A stretch of 45,226 nt of DNA, taken from NCBI RefSeq assembly GCF_014595885.1, contig NZ_JABUKC010000005.1:1-45226 (forward strand). Direction: 5' to 3'. The notes beneath the pieces are model-generated. The model was not told the DNA's origin and searched no databases. It saw only the letters and a program-made list of their open reading frames with translations. The position numbers were made by a program, and so were the translations under genes. This DNA comes from Microcella alkalica. GTDB lineage: Bacteria > Actinomycetota > Actinomycetes > Actinomycetales > Microbacteriaceae. This document shows, one piece after another, positions 35,307 through 44,470 of this stretch (position 1 is the first letter of the stretch; each line of letters begins with the position of its first letter).

Positions 35307-37067
35307 TCAGCCGTTCGGCGTCGGCGCCGGGGTCGCGTCACCCTGAGTCGAGCCGGCGACGCCGGAGCACCAGGTGAGCGTGATCTCCGAGTTCTGCGGC
35401 TGGTCGCCGGGGGCGAGCGACTGATTCGTGACGAGACCGCCGGTGCAGCCGTTGTTGCCCTGCACGCGGATCTGCAGCTGCAGCCCGCTGAGCTGCGCTG
35501 TCGCATCCCCGATCGGCAGATTGCGCACGTCGGGCACGGTGATGAGGCCGGACGAGATGACGATCGCGACCGTGTCGCCCTCGCGCACCTCGCTGCCGAC
35601 CGCGGGGTCGGTGCGGATGACGATGTCTTTGCGGATGTTCGGCGAGTTCTCGGCGGTGATCGCACCGACCTGCAGACCCGCCGCCTCGATCGCGGCCTGC
35701 GCATCGGCGAGCGTCAGCCGGTCGATGTTCGGCACGGCGACCGTCGGCGGGCCGGTCGAGACGATGACGTCGATCTCCTGCCCGGGCGAGACGGTGACGC
35801 CCGCGGCCGGCTCGGTGCGGATGATCTGCCCGTCGGGTACCTCGGTGCTCGATTCGGGGAACGGGTTCGGCTCGAGCCCGTCGTCGATGAGCCTCTGGGC
35901 GCCGTCCTCGTAGAGCTGCCCGGCGATGTCGGCGACCTCGACCGAGATCGACGGCGCGAGCGGCGTGCGCTCGAGGTTGAAGGCCCAGAAGAGCACGGCG
36001 ACGACGACGACCGCAAGCACGGCGATGCCCGACCAGATCCACGCCACGGGTGGGCGGCTCTGCGTGCGTGAGCGGCGCTCCTCCTCGTCGTCGACGCTGA
36101 GCTGGCGCATGGCGGCGGCGGTGTCGGTCGTGGCCTGCGGGTTCACCCCGAAGAGCGTCGAGGTGAAGTCGGCGGGGGCGTCGACCCGCTTCGGCGGCAC
36201 CTGACCGGCCGCGGCCGCGGCGACGTCGGCGCGGAAGTCAGCGGCGGTCTGGAACCGCTCGAAGCGATCCTTGGCGAGGGCGTGCAGCACGACGGCGTCG
36301 AGGGCCGGCGAGATGCCGGTGCGCAGCGAGCTCGGCGCGACGGGCGCCTCGCTCACGTGCTGGTAGGCGACCGCGACGGGGGAGTCGCCGCGGAAGGGCG
36401 GCTGCCCCGTCAGCATCTCGAACAGCAGCACGCCCGTGGAGTACAGGTCGCTGCGGGCGTCGACGGTCTCGCCGCGCGCCTGCTCGGGCGAGAAGTACTG
36501 GGCGGTGCCGAGGATGGTGCTGGTCTGCGCGACCGTCGCGGCGGAGTCGGAGACGGCGCGCGCGATGCCGAAGTCCATGACCTTCACCTGGCCGGACTGC
36601 GTGATCATGATGTTGCCGGGCTTGATGTCGCGGTGCACGACGCCGGCGCGGTGCGAGTACTCCAGCGCCGTGAGCACGCCCTCGATGATGCGGGTCGCCT
36701 CGGCGGGCTCGATCGGCCCTTCGGCGATGATGTCTTTCAGCAGTCGGCCCTCGACGTGCTCCATGACGATGAAGGGCGAGATCGTCTCGGCGCCGCCCGG
36801 CTCGAGCGTCGTCTCTTCGCCGGCGTCGAAGACGCGGACGATCGTGGGATGCGCCATGCGCGCGGCGGCCTGGGCCTCCTGGCGGAACCGGGTGCGGAAC
36901 ACCGGGTCGGAGGCGAGGGAGGACTTCAGGAGCTTGACGGCGACGCGGCGGCCGAGCCGGGCATCCGTCGCCAGGTGCACATCGGACATGCCGCCGCGGC
37001 CGATGAGCTCACCGAGCTCGTAGCGGCCGGCGAGCAGCCGGGCGCTCTGGGCGGTGCCGTCGATCAT
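35307..37067 (-). CDS. pknB: Ser/Thr protein kinase PknB with three PASTA domains
   Basis: The 586-residue receptor kinase has an N-terminal Hanks-type domain: 'LIGRGGMSDVHLA' Gly loop, 'VAVKLLK' lysine, 'VVHRDIKPGNIMI' catalytic loop and 'VMDFGIAR' DFG. One transmembrane helix lies near residues 345-365 ('WSGIAVLAVVVVAVLFWAF'). Three extracellular PASTA repeats of about 65 residues follow; these bind peptidoglycan fragments in homologues. The last PASTA carries two cysteines ('NNGCTGG' and 'TWCSG') that could form a disulphide. The ATG at 37067 has an AGAGG ahead; the upstream in-frame ATG at 37100 does not. Confidence 0.95.
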   Translation of the reverse strand: MIDGTAQSARLLAGRYELGELIGRGGMSDVHLATDARLGRRVAVKLLKSSLASDPVFRTRFRQEAQAAARMAHPTIVRVFDAGEETTLEPGGAETISPFIVMEHVEGRLLKDIIAEGPIEPAEATRIIEGVLTALEYSHRAGVVHRDIKPGNIMITQSGQVKVMDFGIARAVSDSAATVAQTSTILGTAQYFSPEQARGETVDARSDLYSTGVLLFEMLTGQPPFRGDSPVAVAYQHVSEAPVAPSSLRTGISPALDAVVLHALAKDRFERFQTAADFRADVAAAAAGQVPPKRVDAPADFTSTLFGVNPQATTDTAAAMRQLSVDDEEERRSRTQSRPPVAWIWSGIAVLAVVVVAVLFWAFNLERTPLAPSISVEVADIAGQLYEDGAQRLIDDGLEPNPFPESSTEVPDGQIIRTEPAAGVTVSPGQEIDVIVSTGPPTVAVPNIDRLTLADAQAAIEAAGLQVGAITAENSPNIRKDIVIRTDPAVGSEVREGDTVAIVISSGLITVPDVRNLPIGDATAQLSGLQLQIRVQGNNGCTGGLVTNQSLAPGDQPQNSEITLTWCSGVAGSTQGDATPAPTPNG

Positions 37068-37119
37068 GCTGTGCGTGCCTCTGCTCTCCGCGTGGTGCAT
37101 GGGTGGTGCGGGTCGCTTC

Positions 37120-37125
37120 AGTGTA
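37120..37125 (-). promoter_or_regulatory. Candidate separate pknB promoter (-10)
   Basis: TACACT (37125-37120 on the minus strand) lies in the 91-base gap between pknA and pknB, the only sizeable gap in the cluster. No clear -35 is seen. It suggests that pknB can be transcribed on its own. Confidence 0.35.
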
Positions 37126-37158
37126 CGGGGCGTTCCTCCGGGGGCCCGCCCGCCGCCC

Positions 37159-38856
37159 TTACGGCGACGGGCTCGGCTCGGGCGCGGGCGCCGCCGTGAT
37201 GGGCACGGCGAGCTCGCTCGAGCGCTCCGACTGCAGGTCGCCGCAGAGGGCGGTGTAGGTCACGCGCAGCTGGCCGCTCTCGGCGAGCGTGACCACCATC
37301 GACGTGACATCGGCGGCGACCGGGTTCGAGAGCTCGGGTGCGCCACCGACGGTCGTGAAGTTGTAGCCGCTGAGCGGGTAGCCGGCGGGGCAGCCGTCGT
37401 AGGTCGGCCAGCTCAGGGTGACGTCACTGCCGCCCGGGTACGGTCCGCTGCCCGGGTCGATTGCGAGGTTCGAGGGCGCCCCCGGCGTCGGGATCGCGTC
37501 GTAGAACGTCACCGTGATGAGCGTGTTCGGCTGCACGGTGCCGCGCGGGTTGACGCTGTACGACAGGCCCACCTGGCCGCCGTCCGGTGCGACCTGACCG
37601 ATGACGGGGTCGAGGCGCAGGCCGAGCTGGGCGGCCTTGTCCTCCGCCGCGGCCTGCGTGATGCCGATCCACTCCTCCTCGACGATCGTGATCGTCTCGG
37701 GGCTCGGCGACGTGCTCGGCGAGGTCGACGGCGAGCTGCTCGTCGACGGGCTCGTCGAGGGCTCCGGCTCGGCGTCGTTCGGGGCGGTGAAGATCGCGAT
37801 GAGCGCACCGACGATGAGCAGCAGCAGCAGGCCGATGAGGGCGATGAGCGGCCAGGTCCACGGCGAGCGCTTCGCGGGCTGCTCGGTCGTGCGGGTCGCG
37901 GTCGTCGCCGTGGCTCCGGCGCCGGCCGAGGGCATGACGCGGGTGGCGTCGTCGGCGGTCGGCAGCACGCGCGTGGCATCCGCCGCGGCCGCGCCGACAC
38001 CGGCGACCCCCGCGACGATCGCGACGGCCGCCGCGACGTCGCCGCGCCGCAGCGCCTGCGCGGCGCGCGCGAAGTGCTGCGCCGAGGCCGGTCGCTGGTC
38101 GGGCTTCTTCGCGATGGCCGAGAAGACGAGGTTGCGCACGGGCTCGGGCACGGTGACGGGCAGCTCGGGAGGCTGCTCGTTGATCTGCGCCATCGCGATC
38201 GCCACCTGCGACTCGCCCGTGAAGGGGCGGCGACCGGCGAGGGCCTCGTAGGCGACGATGCCGAGCGAGTAGATGTCGGTCGACGGCGAGGCGGGATGCC
38301 CGCTCGCCTGCTCGGGAGACAGGTACTGCACCGTGCCCATCACCTGACCGGTCGCGGTGAGCGGCACCTGGTCGGCGATACGGGCGATGCCGAAGTCGGT
38401 GATCTTCACGCGACCGTCGGGCGTGATGAGCAGGTTGCCCGGCTTGATGTCGCGGTGCACGAGACCCGCCTGGTGGGCGGCGTGCAGCGCCGAGGCGGTC
38501 TGCGCGACGATGTCGAGCACCTGGTCTGTCGAGAGCACCCGCTCGCGCTCGAGCACGGTCGACAGCGCTTCGCCGGGCACGAGCTCCATGACGAGGAAGG
38601 CGCTGCCCTCCTCCTCGCCGTAGTCGTAGACGTTGGCGATGCCCTCGTGGTTGACGAGGGCGGCGTGCCGCGCTTCGGCGCGGAACCGCTCGAGGAAGCC
38701 GGGGTCGCCGAGGTACTCGTCCTTGAGGATCTTGATCGCGACGGTGCGCCCGATCACGAGGTCGGTCGCCTGCCACACCTCTCCCATGCCGCCGATCGCG
38801 ATCCGGGAGAGCAGCTGATACCGCCCACCGAAGGTGAGCCCGCTCGTGGGTCTCAT
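37159..38856 (-). CDS. pknA: Ser/Thr protein kinase (PknA-like) with PASTA and Fn3-like domains
   Basis: The 565-residue protein has a Hanks-type kinase domain at about residues 11-270 ('RIAIGGMGEVWQA', 'VAIKILKDEYL', 'LVHRDIKPGNLLI', 'ITDFGIARI'). A juxtamembrane region rich in Ala/Thr repeats follows, then a helix near 332-355 ('PLIALIGLLLLLIVGALIAI') and a Ser/Pro/Thr linker. One PASTA-like domain and then a fibronectin-III-like domain ('PSNLAIDPGSGPYPGGSDV' onward) with two cysteines complete it. Mycobacterial PknA has no extracellular domain, so the outer part here is notable. The ATG overlaps the pbpA stop (ATGA). Confidence 0.92.
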   Translation of the reverse strand: MRPTSGLTFGGRYQLLSRIAIGGMGEVWQATDLVIGRTVAIKILKDEYLGDPGFLERFRAEARHAALVNHEGIANVYDYGEEEGSAFLVMELVPGEALSTVLERERVLSTDQVLDIVAQTASALHAAHQAGLVHRDIKPGNLLITPDGRVKITDFGIARIADQVPLTATGQVMGTVQYLSPEQASGHPASPSTDIYSLGIVAYEALAGRRPFTGESQVAIAMAQINEQPPELPVTVPEPVRNLVFSAIAKKPDQRPASAQHFARAAQALRRGDVAAAVAIVAGVAGVGAAAADATRVLPTADDATRVMPSAGAGATATTATRTTEQPAKRSPWTWPLIALIGLLLLLIVGALIAIFTAPNDAEPEPSTSPSTSSSPSTSPSTSPSPETITIVEEEWIGITQAAAEDKAAQLGLRLDPVIGQVAPDGGQVGLSYSVNPRGTVQPNTLITVTFYDAIPTPGAPSNLAIDPGSGPYPGGSDVTLSWPTYDGCPAGYPLSGYNFTTVGGAPELSNPVAADVTSMVVTLAESGQLRVTYTALCGDLQSERSSELAVPITAAPAPEPSPSP

Positions 38857-40307
38857 CTGTTCAGCACCGCCTCCAGTACCTGTTTCGCGATCGGGGCCGC
38901 CACGCGGTTGCCGAAGGCCGACTGGCCGAAGCCGCCGCCATCCTCGACCACGACCGCGATGGCCGCTTGCGGGTCGTTCGCCGGGGCGAACCCGGTGAAC
39001 CACAGCGTGTAGGGGGCGTCGCCGCCGTTCTCGGCCGTGCCCGTCTTGCCCGCGACGTCGACCCCTTCAATCCTGGCATTGCTCGCGGCGCCGTTCGCCA
39101 CGCCCTGGACCATGAGCTGCGTCATCGTCGTCGCCGTCTCGCGGCTGATGGGCTGGCTCAGCAGCACCGGGTCGTCCTCGCGGATGATGGAGAGGTCGGG
39201 GGCGATGATGCTGTCGACGAGCGTGGGCTGCATGAGGTTGCCGCCGTTGGCGATCGCGGCGCTGATCATCGCGATCTGCAGCGGCGTCACGCGCACGTCG
39301 TACTGGCCGAAGCTCGAGAGCATGAGCTGGGCGTCGTCGAGCCCCGTGGGGAACGTGCTCGGCGTGGCCTCCATCGGGATCTCGACCGAGGTGCCGAAGC
39401 CGAACGCCTCGGCGTACTCGGCGATCGTCTCCTCCCCGAGCGCGAGCCCGAGCTGCGCGAAGGGGATGTTGCAGCTCAGGCGCAGCGCGGTGGCGATCGT
39501 GACGGTCTCGCCGCCGCCGCACGCCCCGCCCTCCGAGTTGGAGATGACGCTGGACGAGTTCGGCAGCTGCAGCTGCGGCGGGTTCGGGAAGGTCGACTCG
39601 GGGGTGAACTCGCCGGAGTCGATCGCCGCGGCCGACATGAGCACCTTGAATACCGAGCCGGGGAAGTACAGGTCGCCCGCGATCGCCCGGTTCACGAGCG
39701 GGTCGTCGGGATTGTTGATGAGCTCCTCGTAGGCGGCGAGCACCGCGGAGGTGTCGTGCGCCGCCAGGCGGTTGGGGTCGTAGCTGGGCTTCGAGACCAT
39801 GGCGAGGATGTCGCCGGTGGCGGGGTCGAGGGCGACCACCGCCCCCTGCTGGTCGCCCAGGGCATCCCAGGCCGCCTGCTGGATGACCGGGTCGATCGTC
39901 AGCTCAACGGCGGCACCCTGCGGGCTCTGCCCGGTGACGAGCGCGCCGAGCTGGTCGAGGAACTGCTCGTTGGCGGTGCCGGAGAGGAACTCGTTGAGCT
40001 CGCCCTCGATGCCCGTGTTGCCCTGGTTGAGCGTGAAGTAGCCGGTGATGGCGGCGTACAGCTCGGGCTGGGTGTACGTGCGCAGGAACTCGTACTGCGT
40101 GTCGACGGCCTTCGACTCGGCGATCGCGACGCCGTCCACGAGGATCGGGCCGCGCTCGGCCGAGTAGGTGTCGAACAGGGTGCGCGAGTTGCGGCCGTCG
40201 GCGCGCAGCTCGTCGACCTGGAAGACCTGGATGACGCTCGTCGAGACGAACAGCGCCAGGAACATCGCCAGCGCGACGATGCTGATGCGGCGGAGCTCCT
40301 TGTTCAC
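38853..40307 (-). CDS. pbpA: Class B penicillin-binding protein (PbpA)
   Basis: The 484-residue transpeptidase crosslinks peptidoglycan and partners the adjacent SEDS polymerase. One N-terminal helix (about 8-28) anchors it. The active-site serine is in 'FPGSVFKVLMSA' (SxxK), the second motif is 'LSCNIPFAQLG' (SxN) and the third is 'VAGKTGTAEN' (KTG). All are intact. The GTG at 40307-40305 overlaps the rodA stop; a longer in-frame reading upstream is Arg/Pro-rich and is a shadow of rodA. Confidence 0.96.
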   Translation of the reverse strand: MNKELRRISIVALAMFLALFVSTSVIQVFQVDELRADGRNSRTLFDTYSAERGPILVDGVAIAESKAVDTQYEFLRTYTQPELYAAITGYFTLNQGNTGIEGELNEFLSGTANEQFLDQLGALVTGQSPQGAAVELTIDPVIQQAAWDALGDQQGAVVALDPATGDILAMVSKPSYDPNRLAAHDTSAVLAAYEELINNPDDPLVNRAIAGDLYFPGSVFKVLMSAAAIDSGEFTPESTFPNPPQLQLPNSSSVISNSEGGACGGGETVTIATALRLSCNIPFAQLGLALGEETIAEYAEAFGFGTSVEIPMEATPSTFPTGLDDAQLMLSSFGQYDVRVTPLQIAMISAAIANGGNLMQPTLVDSIIAPDLSIIREDDPVLLSQPISRETATTMTQLMVQGVANGAASNARIEGVDVAGKTGTAENGGDAPYTLWFTGFAPANDPQAAIAVVVEDGGGFGQSAFGNRVAAPIAKQVLEAVLNR

Positions 40308-41719
40308 TCGTCCACCACCAATCGCGGCTGGTGACGCACCTCGTCGGAGAGGCGCAGCAGCAGGGCGGCGATGATCCAGTTCGCGACGAGCGCCGATCCG
40401 CCGGCGGCGAGGAACGGCGTCGTGAGGCCCGTGAGCGGGATCACGCGCGTGACGCCGCCGACGACGACGAAGACCTGCAGCACGACGACGAACGACAGGC
40501 CGACGGCGAGCAGGCGCCCGAAGTCGTCGGTGCCGTTGAAGCCGATGCGGAACCCGCGCGCGACGAACAGCAGGTACAGGCCGAGGATCGCGAAGAGGCC
40601 GACGAGGCCCAGCTCTTCGCCGAGGGCGGTGATGATGTAGTCGCTCTCGGCCAGCGGCGTGATCGTGGGCCGACCCTGGCCGAGCCCCGTGCCGACGAGC
40701 CCGCCCTGCGCCATGCCGAACAGACCCTGCACGAGCTGGTAGCTGCCGCCCTGCGCGTCGTACACCTCGGGGTTGAACGAGTCGAGCCAGGCAGCGAAGC
40801 GCCCCTCGACGTAGGTGAGGGTGCGACTGGCGACCGCGGCGCCGCCGAGGAAGAGCCCGAGGCCGATGAGCACCCAGCTGAGCCGGCCGGTCGAGACGTA
40901 GATCATGACGATGAACAGGCCGAAGTACAGCAGCGAGGTGCCGAGGTCGCGCTGGAAGATCAGCACCGCCATCGCGGCGACCCAGATGATGAGGATGGGC
41001 CCGAGGTCGCGCGCCCGGGGCAGCTGCAGGCCGAGCACGCGCCGCCCGACCAGCGACAGCGAGTCGCGCGCCGTGACGAGGTAGCCGGCGAAGAAGATCG
41101 CGAGGGCGATCTTGGCGATCTCGCCCGGCTGGAAGGTGAAGGAGCCGAGCTGGATCCAGAGGCGGGCGCCGTTGAGCGTCAGGCCGATGCCGGGCAGCAT
41201 CGGCAGCAGCAGCAGCACGATGCCGGCGAGCATCGCGATGTAGCGGTAGCGGGCGAGCACGCGGTGGTTGCGGATGACGACGATCACGGCGAGGGCGATG
41301 ACCATCGCGATGGCCGTCCAGACCATCTGGCGGATGCCCAGGCTCTCCCACCCCGAGTCGCCGCGGGCCAGGTCGATGCGGTAGATCATGGCGATGCCGA
41401 GCGCGTTGAGGGTCGTCGCGATCGGCAGGATGAACGGGTCGGCATCGCGCGCGACGATGCGGAGGGCGACGTGCATGCCGAGGGCGAGCATCCCGAGCGC
41501 GGAGGCCTGCCAGAGCACGCCGGGGTCGAGTTCTCCGTTCACCCCCAGCTGCACGAGGGCCAGCGCGGTGCCGCCGATGCCGAGCGCGACGAGCAGCAGC
41601 ACGAGCTCGAGGTTGCGCAGCTTCGAGGGCTGGCGCACGGTGATCGCGATCGAGCGCGTGAAGGTCGGCTCGGGGCTCGCCTGCGTCGCGGCGGCCCCCT
41701 CGGGGCTAGTCGGCGGCAC
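40304..41719 (-). CDS. rodA: SEDS peptidoglycan polymerase RodA/FtsW family
   Basis: A 471-residue, about 12-helix glycosyltransferase that polymerises lipid II with PbpA. 'PGIGLTLNGARLWIQLGSFTFQPGEIAKIA' in pieces, 'LIFQRDLGTSLLYFGLFIVM' with the conserved Asp, and 'LVGTGLGQGRPTITPLAESDYI' are SEDS motifs. The C-terminal 'PLTGLTTPFLAAGGSALVANW' is also conserved. The GTG at 41719 is preferred to the in-frame ATG at 41749 because GAGAGG lies ahead and the overlap with pstP is shorter (14 rather than 44 bases). Confidence 0.95.
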   Translation of the reverse strand: MPPTSPEGAAATQASPEPTFTRSIAITVRQPSKLRNLELVLLLVALGIGGTALALVQLGVNGELDPGVLWQASALGMLALGMHVALRIVARDADPFILPIATTLNALGIAMIYRIDLARGDSGWESLGIRQMVWTAIAMVIALAVIVVIRNHRVLARYRYIAMLAGIVLLLLPMLPGIGLTLNGARLWIQLGSFTFQPGEIAKIALAIFFAGYLVTARDSLSLVGRRVLGLQLPRARDLGPILIIWVAAMAVLIFQRDLGTSLLYFGLFIVMIYVSTGRLSWVLIGLGLFLGGAAVASRTLTYVEGRFAAWLDSFNPEVYDAQGGSYQLVQGLFGMAQGGLVGTGLGQGRPTITPLAESDYIITALGEELGLVGLFAILGLYLLFVARGFRIGFNGTDDFGRLLAVGLSFVVVLQVFVVVGGVTRVIPLTGLTTPFLAAGGSALVANWIIAALLLRLSDEVRHQPRLVVDE

Positions 41720-42941
41720 GTTCGAGCCTCTCGACGATCGACAGTGCATCTTCGAGGCTGTCGGCGTTGATGGTCGCCTCGACGGTCTGCCGGCTGAACG
41801 GGGGCAGGTCGTCGAGGGCGATGTCGGTCTCGCGGTAGACGCTCGAGAGCCTGATCGGCCCGATGCCCTGCTGCACGCCCTGGAAGATCGCGACCTGCCC
41901 GTCGACGACGCCGACGTAGTAGCGCGACTGGGTCCAGTTGTAGCCGGCGATCGCGGCCGTCACGAGCAGACCGATGATGAGCGTCAGGCCCACCGACCAG
42001 GTGATGCGGCGACGGATGCGCCTGCGGCGATCCTCGGCGATGAGCTCGCGCAGAAACTCCTCGCTCTCGGGCTCGAAATGCTCGTCCTCCGCCACGCTCG
42101 TCATGAGCGGGTGCAGCAGCAGGGCCGGCAGGCGCACCCCGCGGCGCGAGGTGTCGACCTCGAAGGTCAGCGGCGCGCTCGCCGACCCGACCATGACCGG
42201 CTGGCTGGTGGAGCTGGAGTCGGTGTCGTCGACGCCGACGAGCACGACGGTGACGTTGTCGGGGGCTCCGTGGTCGAGGCTCTCGTCGATGAGCGCCTGC
42301 GCGGCGGCGGCCGCGTCGTCGTGCTCGGCGAGCAGCTCGGCGATCTTCTCCTCGCCGACGTAGCCGCTGAGCCCGTCGGAACACAGCAGCCAGCGGTCGC
42401 CGGGCTCGGTGTCGAGCACGAGGGTGTCAATCTCGGGGTTGATGTCGACGTCGCCGAGCACGCGCATGAGCACCGAGCGGCGCGGGTGCACGGCGGCCTC
42501 CTCGGGCGTGATGCGGCCCGAGTCGACCAGGCGCTGCACGAAGGTGTGATCCTTCGTGACCTGCTCGAGCTCGCCGGCCCGCCAGCGGTAGATGCGCGAG
42601 TCGCCGATGTGGGCGATGACGACCTTGTCGCCGACGCGGATGAGGCCGCTCACCGTCGTGCCCATGCCGGTCAGCTCGGGGTGCTCGAAGACGGTCTCGG
42701 CGAGCTCCTGGTTGGCCTCCAGCAGCGCCTGGCTCAGCACCTGCTCGGCCTCGTCGACCGAGTCGTACGGGCGATCGTTGTGCGCGATCGCCTGGATGGC
42801 GAGCGCGGAGGCGACGTCGCCGCCCGCGTGGCCGCCCATCCCGTCGGCGACGACGAAGAGGTGCGTGCCGGCGTAGCCCGAGTCCTGGTTGTTGGCTCGG
42901 ATCTTGCCGACGTGCGAGAGGGCGGCGGTGCGGAACGTCAT
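41706..42941 (-). CDS. pstP: PP2C-type Ser/Thr phosphatase PstP
   Basis: The 411-residue metal-dependent phosphatase counteracts the two kinases and the FHA proteins' phosphorylation. The PP2C motifs are 'VGKIRANNQDSG', 'VVADGMGGHAGGDVAS', 'VVIAHIGDSRIYRW', 'LLCSDGLSGYV' and 'GAPDNVTVVLVG', with all metal-binding Asp residues in place. A transmembrane helix lies near 310-332 ('WSVGLTLIIGLLVTAAIAG'), and the C-terminal part is extracellular. It overlaps rodA and lies 4 bases after fhaB. Confidence 0.96.
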   Translation of the reverse strand: MTFRTAALSHVGKIRANNQDSGYAGTHLFVVADGMGGHAGGDVASALAIQAIAHNDRPYDSVDEAEQVLSQALLEANQELAETVFEHPELTGMGTTVSGLIRVGDKVVIAHIGDSRIYRWRAGELEQVTKDHTFVQRLVDSGRITPEEAAVHPRRSVLMRVLGDVDINPEIDTLVLDTEPGDRWLLCSDGLSGYVGEEKIAELLAEHDDAAAAAQALIDESLDHGAPDNVTVVLVGVDDTDSSSTSQPVMVGSASAPLTFEVDTSRRGVRLPALLLHPLMTSVAEDEHFEPESEEFLRELIAEDRRRRIRRRITWSVGLTLIIGLLVTAAIAGYNWTQSRYYVGVVDGQVAIFQGVQQGIGPIRLSSVYRETDIALDDLPPFSRQTVEATINADSLEDALSIVERLERAAD

Positions 42942-42945
42942 CGAC

Positions 42946-43512
42946 CTACCGTCGCAGCTCGAACGTCGTCGTCCCGATGCTGACCGGGGTGTTCAGGGGC
43001 ACCGGGGTGGGAATGCTGACGCGCTTGCCGTTCAGGAAAGTGCCGTTGGTGCTGTCGAGATCCTGGATCATCCACTGGTCGCTCCACAGCATGAGGCGCG
43101 CGTGGTGGGTCGAGGTGTAATCGTCGCGGATGACGAGGCCGGAATCGGCGCTGCGACCGATGGTGAGCTGGTCGTCGCCGAGCTCGAGCTCCATGCCTTC
43201 CTTCGCGCCGGAGGTGATGACGAGGCGGCGGGCGGGCGGCTCGGCCTGCGGCTCGTCGTCGTCGGCCGTCGCGGCGGGGGCCGAGGTGCGGGCGATCGGC
43301 GCGGTGGCGGCGGCGCTCGCCGCGGCGGCGGGTGCGGCCGCGGAGGCTGCGACGACGGGTGCGGATGCTGCGCTCTGGCCGTTCTGCGCCGGGAGCCTGC
43401 GCACCTTCTGCCCGAACAGGTCGCTGCGCAGGGCGTAGACGATCGCGAAGACGAACGCCCACAGCAGGATGAGGAACCCGATGCGGAGGACGAGCAGGGT
43501 CAGTTCGCTCAT
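42946..43512 (-). CDS. fhaB: FHA-domain membrane protein FhaB (FipA)
   Basis: The 188-residue protein has an N-terminal helix (about 5-27), an Ala-rich low-complexity linker (about 45-90) and a C-terminal FHA domain (about 95-188). The FHA core shows 'LTIGRSADSGLVIRDDYTSTHHARL' and 'DLDSTNGTFLNG', with the phosphothreonine-binding Arg, Ser and Asn present. In mycobacteria FhaB/FipA is phosphorylated by PknA and links to division. The stop of fhaA overlaps its ATG by four bases. Confidence 0.94.
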   Translation of the reverse strand: MSELTLLVLRIGFLILLWAFVFAIVYALRSDLFGQKVRRLPAQNGQSAASAPVVAASAAAPAAAASAAATAPIARTSAPAATADDDEPQAEPPARRLVITSGAKEGMELELGDDQLTIGRSADSGLVIRDDYTSTHHARLMLWSDQWMIQDLDSTNGTFLNGKRVSIPTPVPLNTPVSIGTTTFELRR

Positions 43513-44198
43513 CGTGCTCCTCCTCGGGGCGGGTCGGCCTGGGCGAGCACCCGGAAGAGGATGCGGGTGCGCCCGATCTCGATCACGCTATCGGGCGGCA
43601 GGGCGGCCTGGGTGAAGGGCTCCCCATTGAGGGTGGAGCCGTTCGTCGAGCCGAGGTCGTTGACCTGGCCTCGCGTGCCATCCCACAGCACTTCGATGTG
43701 CTTGCGGCTCGTGCCGGGGTCGTCGAGCGTGATGTCGGCCTCCGAGCCGCGGCCGATGACGGTGCGCGAGGCGAGCAGCGGGTAGCGCTTGCCGTCGATG
43801 TCGAGCACGGGGTTCCAGCGCACGGCGCCCTTGACGCTCGTGGAGTCGACGCGGATGACGCCCTCGCTGAGCGACTCGTCGGCCTGCAGCGCGATGCGGA
43901 TGCCCCCGGGGAAGGTGTAGCGCTGCGCGGCGGCGTGCTGCTGCACGAGCTGCGTGAGCTCGTCGATGAGAGCTTCGCCCAGGGCATCCATGCGCTGCTT
44001 GTCGGCGGGGGAGAGCCGCACCGTCAGATCGTTGGGGGCGAGGATGCGGTCGCGCGACACGACGGCGGCCTTCGTGTCGAGCTCGCGGCGCAGCGCCGCC
44101 GAGATCTCGAGCGGCTGCACGCCGCTCTTGAACGTCTTCGCGAACGCACCGCCGACGGCGCGCTCGAGACCACGCTCGAAGCTGTCGAGAAGCCCCAC
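43509..44198 (-). CDS. fhaA: FhaA-like protein, DUF3662 plus FHA domain
   Basis: A 229-residue protein that in mycobacteria binds phosphorylated MviN/MurJ-type pseudokinase. The N-terminal DUF3662 domain covers about residues 3-118 ('LDSFERGLERAVGGAFAKTF' and 'ILAPNDLTVRLSPAD'). The FHA domain is at about 140-220 ('TVIGRGSEADITLDDPGTSRKHIEV' in part, and 'DLGSTNGSTLNGEPF'). The long Pro/Gln-rich linker of mycobacterial FhaA is missing, so this is the short form. It is the first gene of the nine-kilobase leftward cluster; TATCCT at 44237-44232 is a possible -10. Confidence 0.94.
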   Translation of the reverse strand: MGLLDSFERGLERAVGGAFAKTFKSGVQPLEISAALRRELDTKAAVVSRDRILAPNDLTVRLSPADKQRMDALGEALIDELTQLVQQHAAAQRYTFPGGIRIALQADESLSEGVIRVDSTSVKGAVRWNPVLDIDGKRYPLLASRTVIGRGSEADITLDDPGTSRKHIEVLWDGTRGQVNDLGSTNGSTLNGEPFTQAALPPDSVIEIGRTRILFRVLAQADPPRGGAR

Positions 44199-44310
44199 GG
44201 CACGCGTCCTTCCCTGGTGGATGACCTCTTGAGGATAGTGGGGAGGCTTGGAGGGCGCCCGAGCCGCGCCCGCGCACGGGGTCTCGGGCGCCGATCGGAG
44301 GGTGCGCGCT

Positions 44311-44318
44311 GTGATAAT
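44311..44318 (+). promoter_or_regulatory. Extended -10 promoter element of tRNA-Leu
   Basis: TGTGATAAT (44310-44318) has a TGn extension and a GATAAT hexamer about 34 bases upstream of the mature tRNA. Confidence 0.45.
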
Positions 44319-44351
44319 CTCGCTGGGCTGGCGGGGTTTCGACCCCGTCTC

Positions 44352-44435
44352 GCGCGAGTGGCGGAATTGGCAGACGCGCTGGCTTCAGGTGCCAGTGCCC
44401 TTACGGGCGTGGGGGTTCAAGTCCCCCCTCGCGCA
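44352..44435 (+). tRNA. tRNA-Leu (anticodon CAG)
   Basis: An 84-base class II tRNA. The acceptor stem is GCGCGAG/CTCGCGC, the anticodon stem CTGGC/GCCAG has loop TTCAGGT with anticodon CAG, a variable arm (GTGCCCTTACGGGCG region) is present, and the discriminator base is A. CCA is not encoded. Confidence 0.97.
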
Positions 44436-44470
44436 CGCGGCTCCTTCGGGGGCTGAGTGCGCTGGAGGAA

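Noticed and set aside
37054-39012. A 652-codon plus-strand frame opposite pknA
   Set aside because: Arg/Gly/Asp-rich shadow; the minus strand has an intact kinase.
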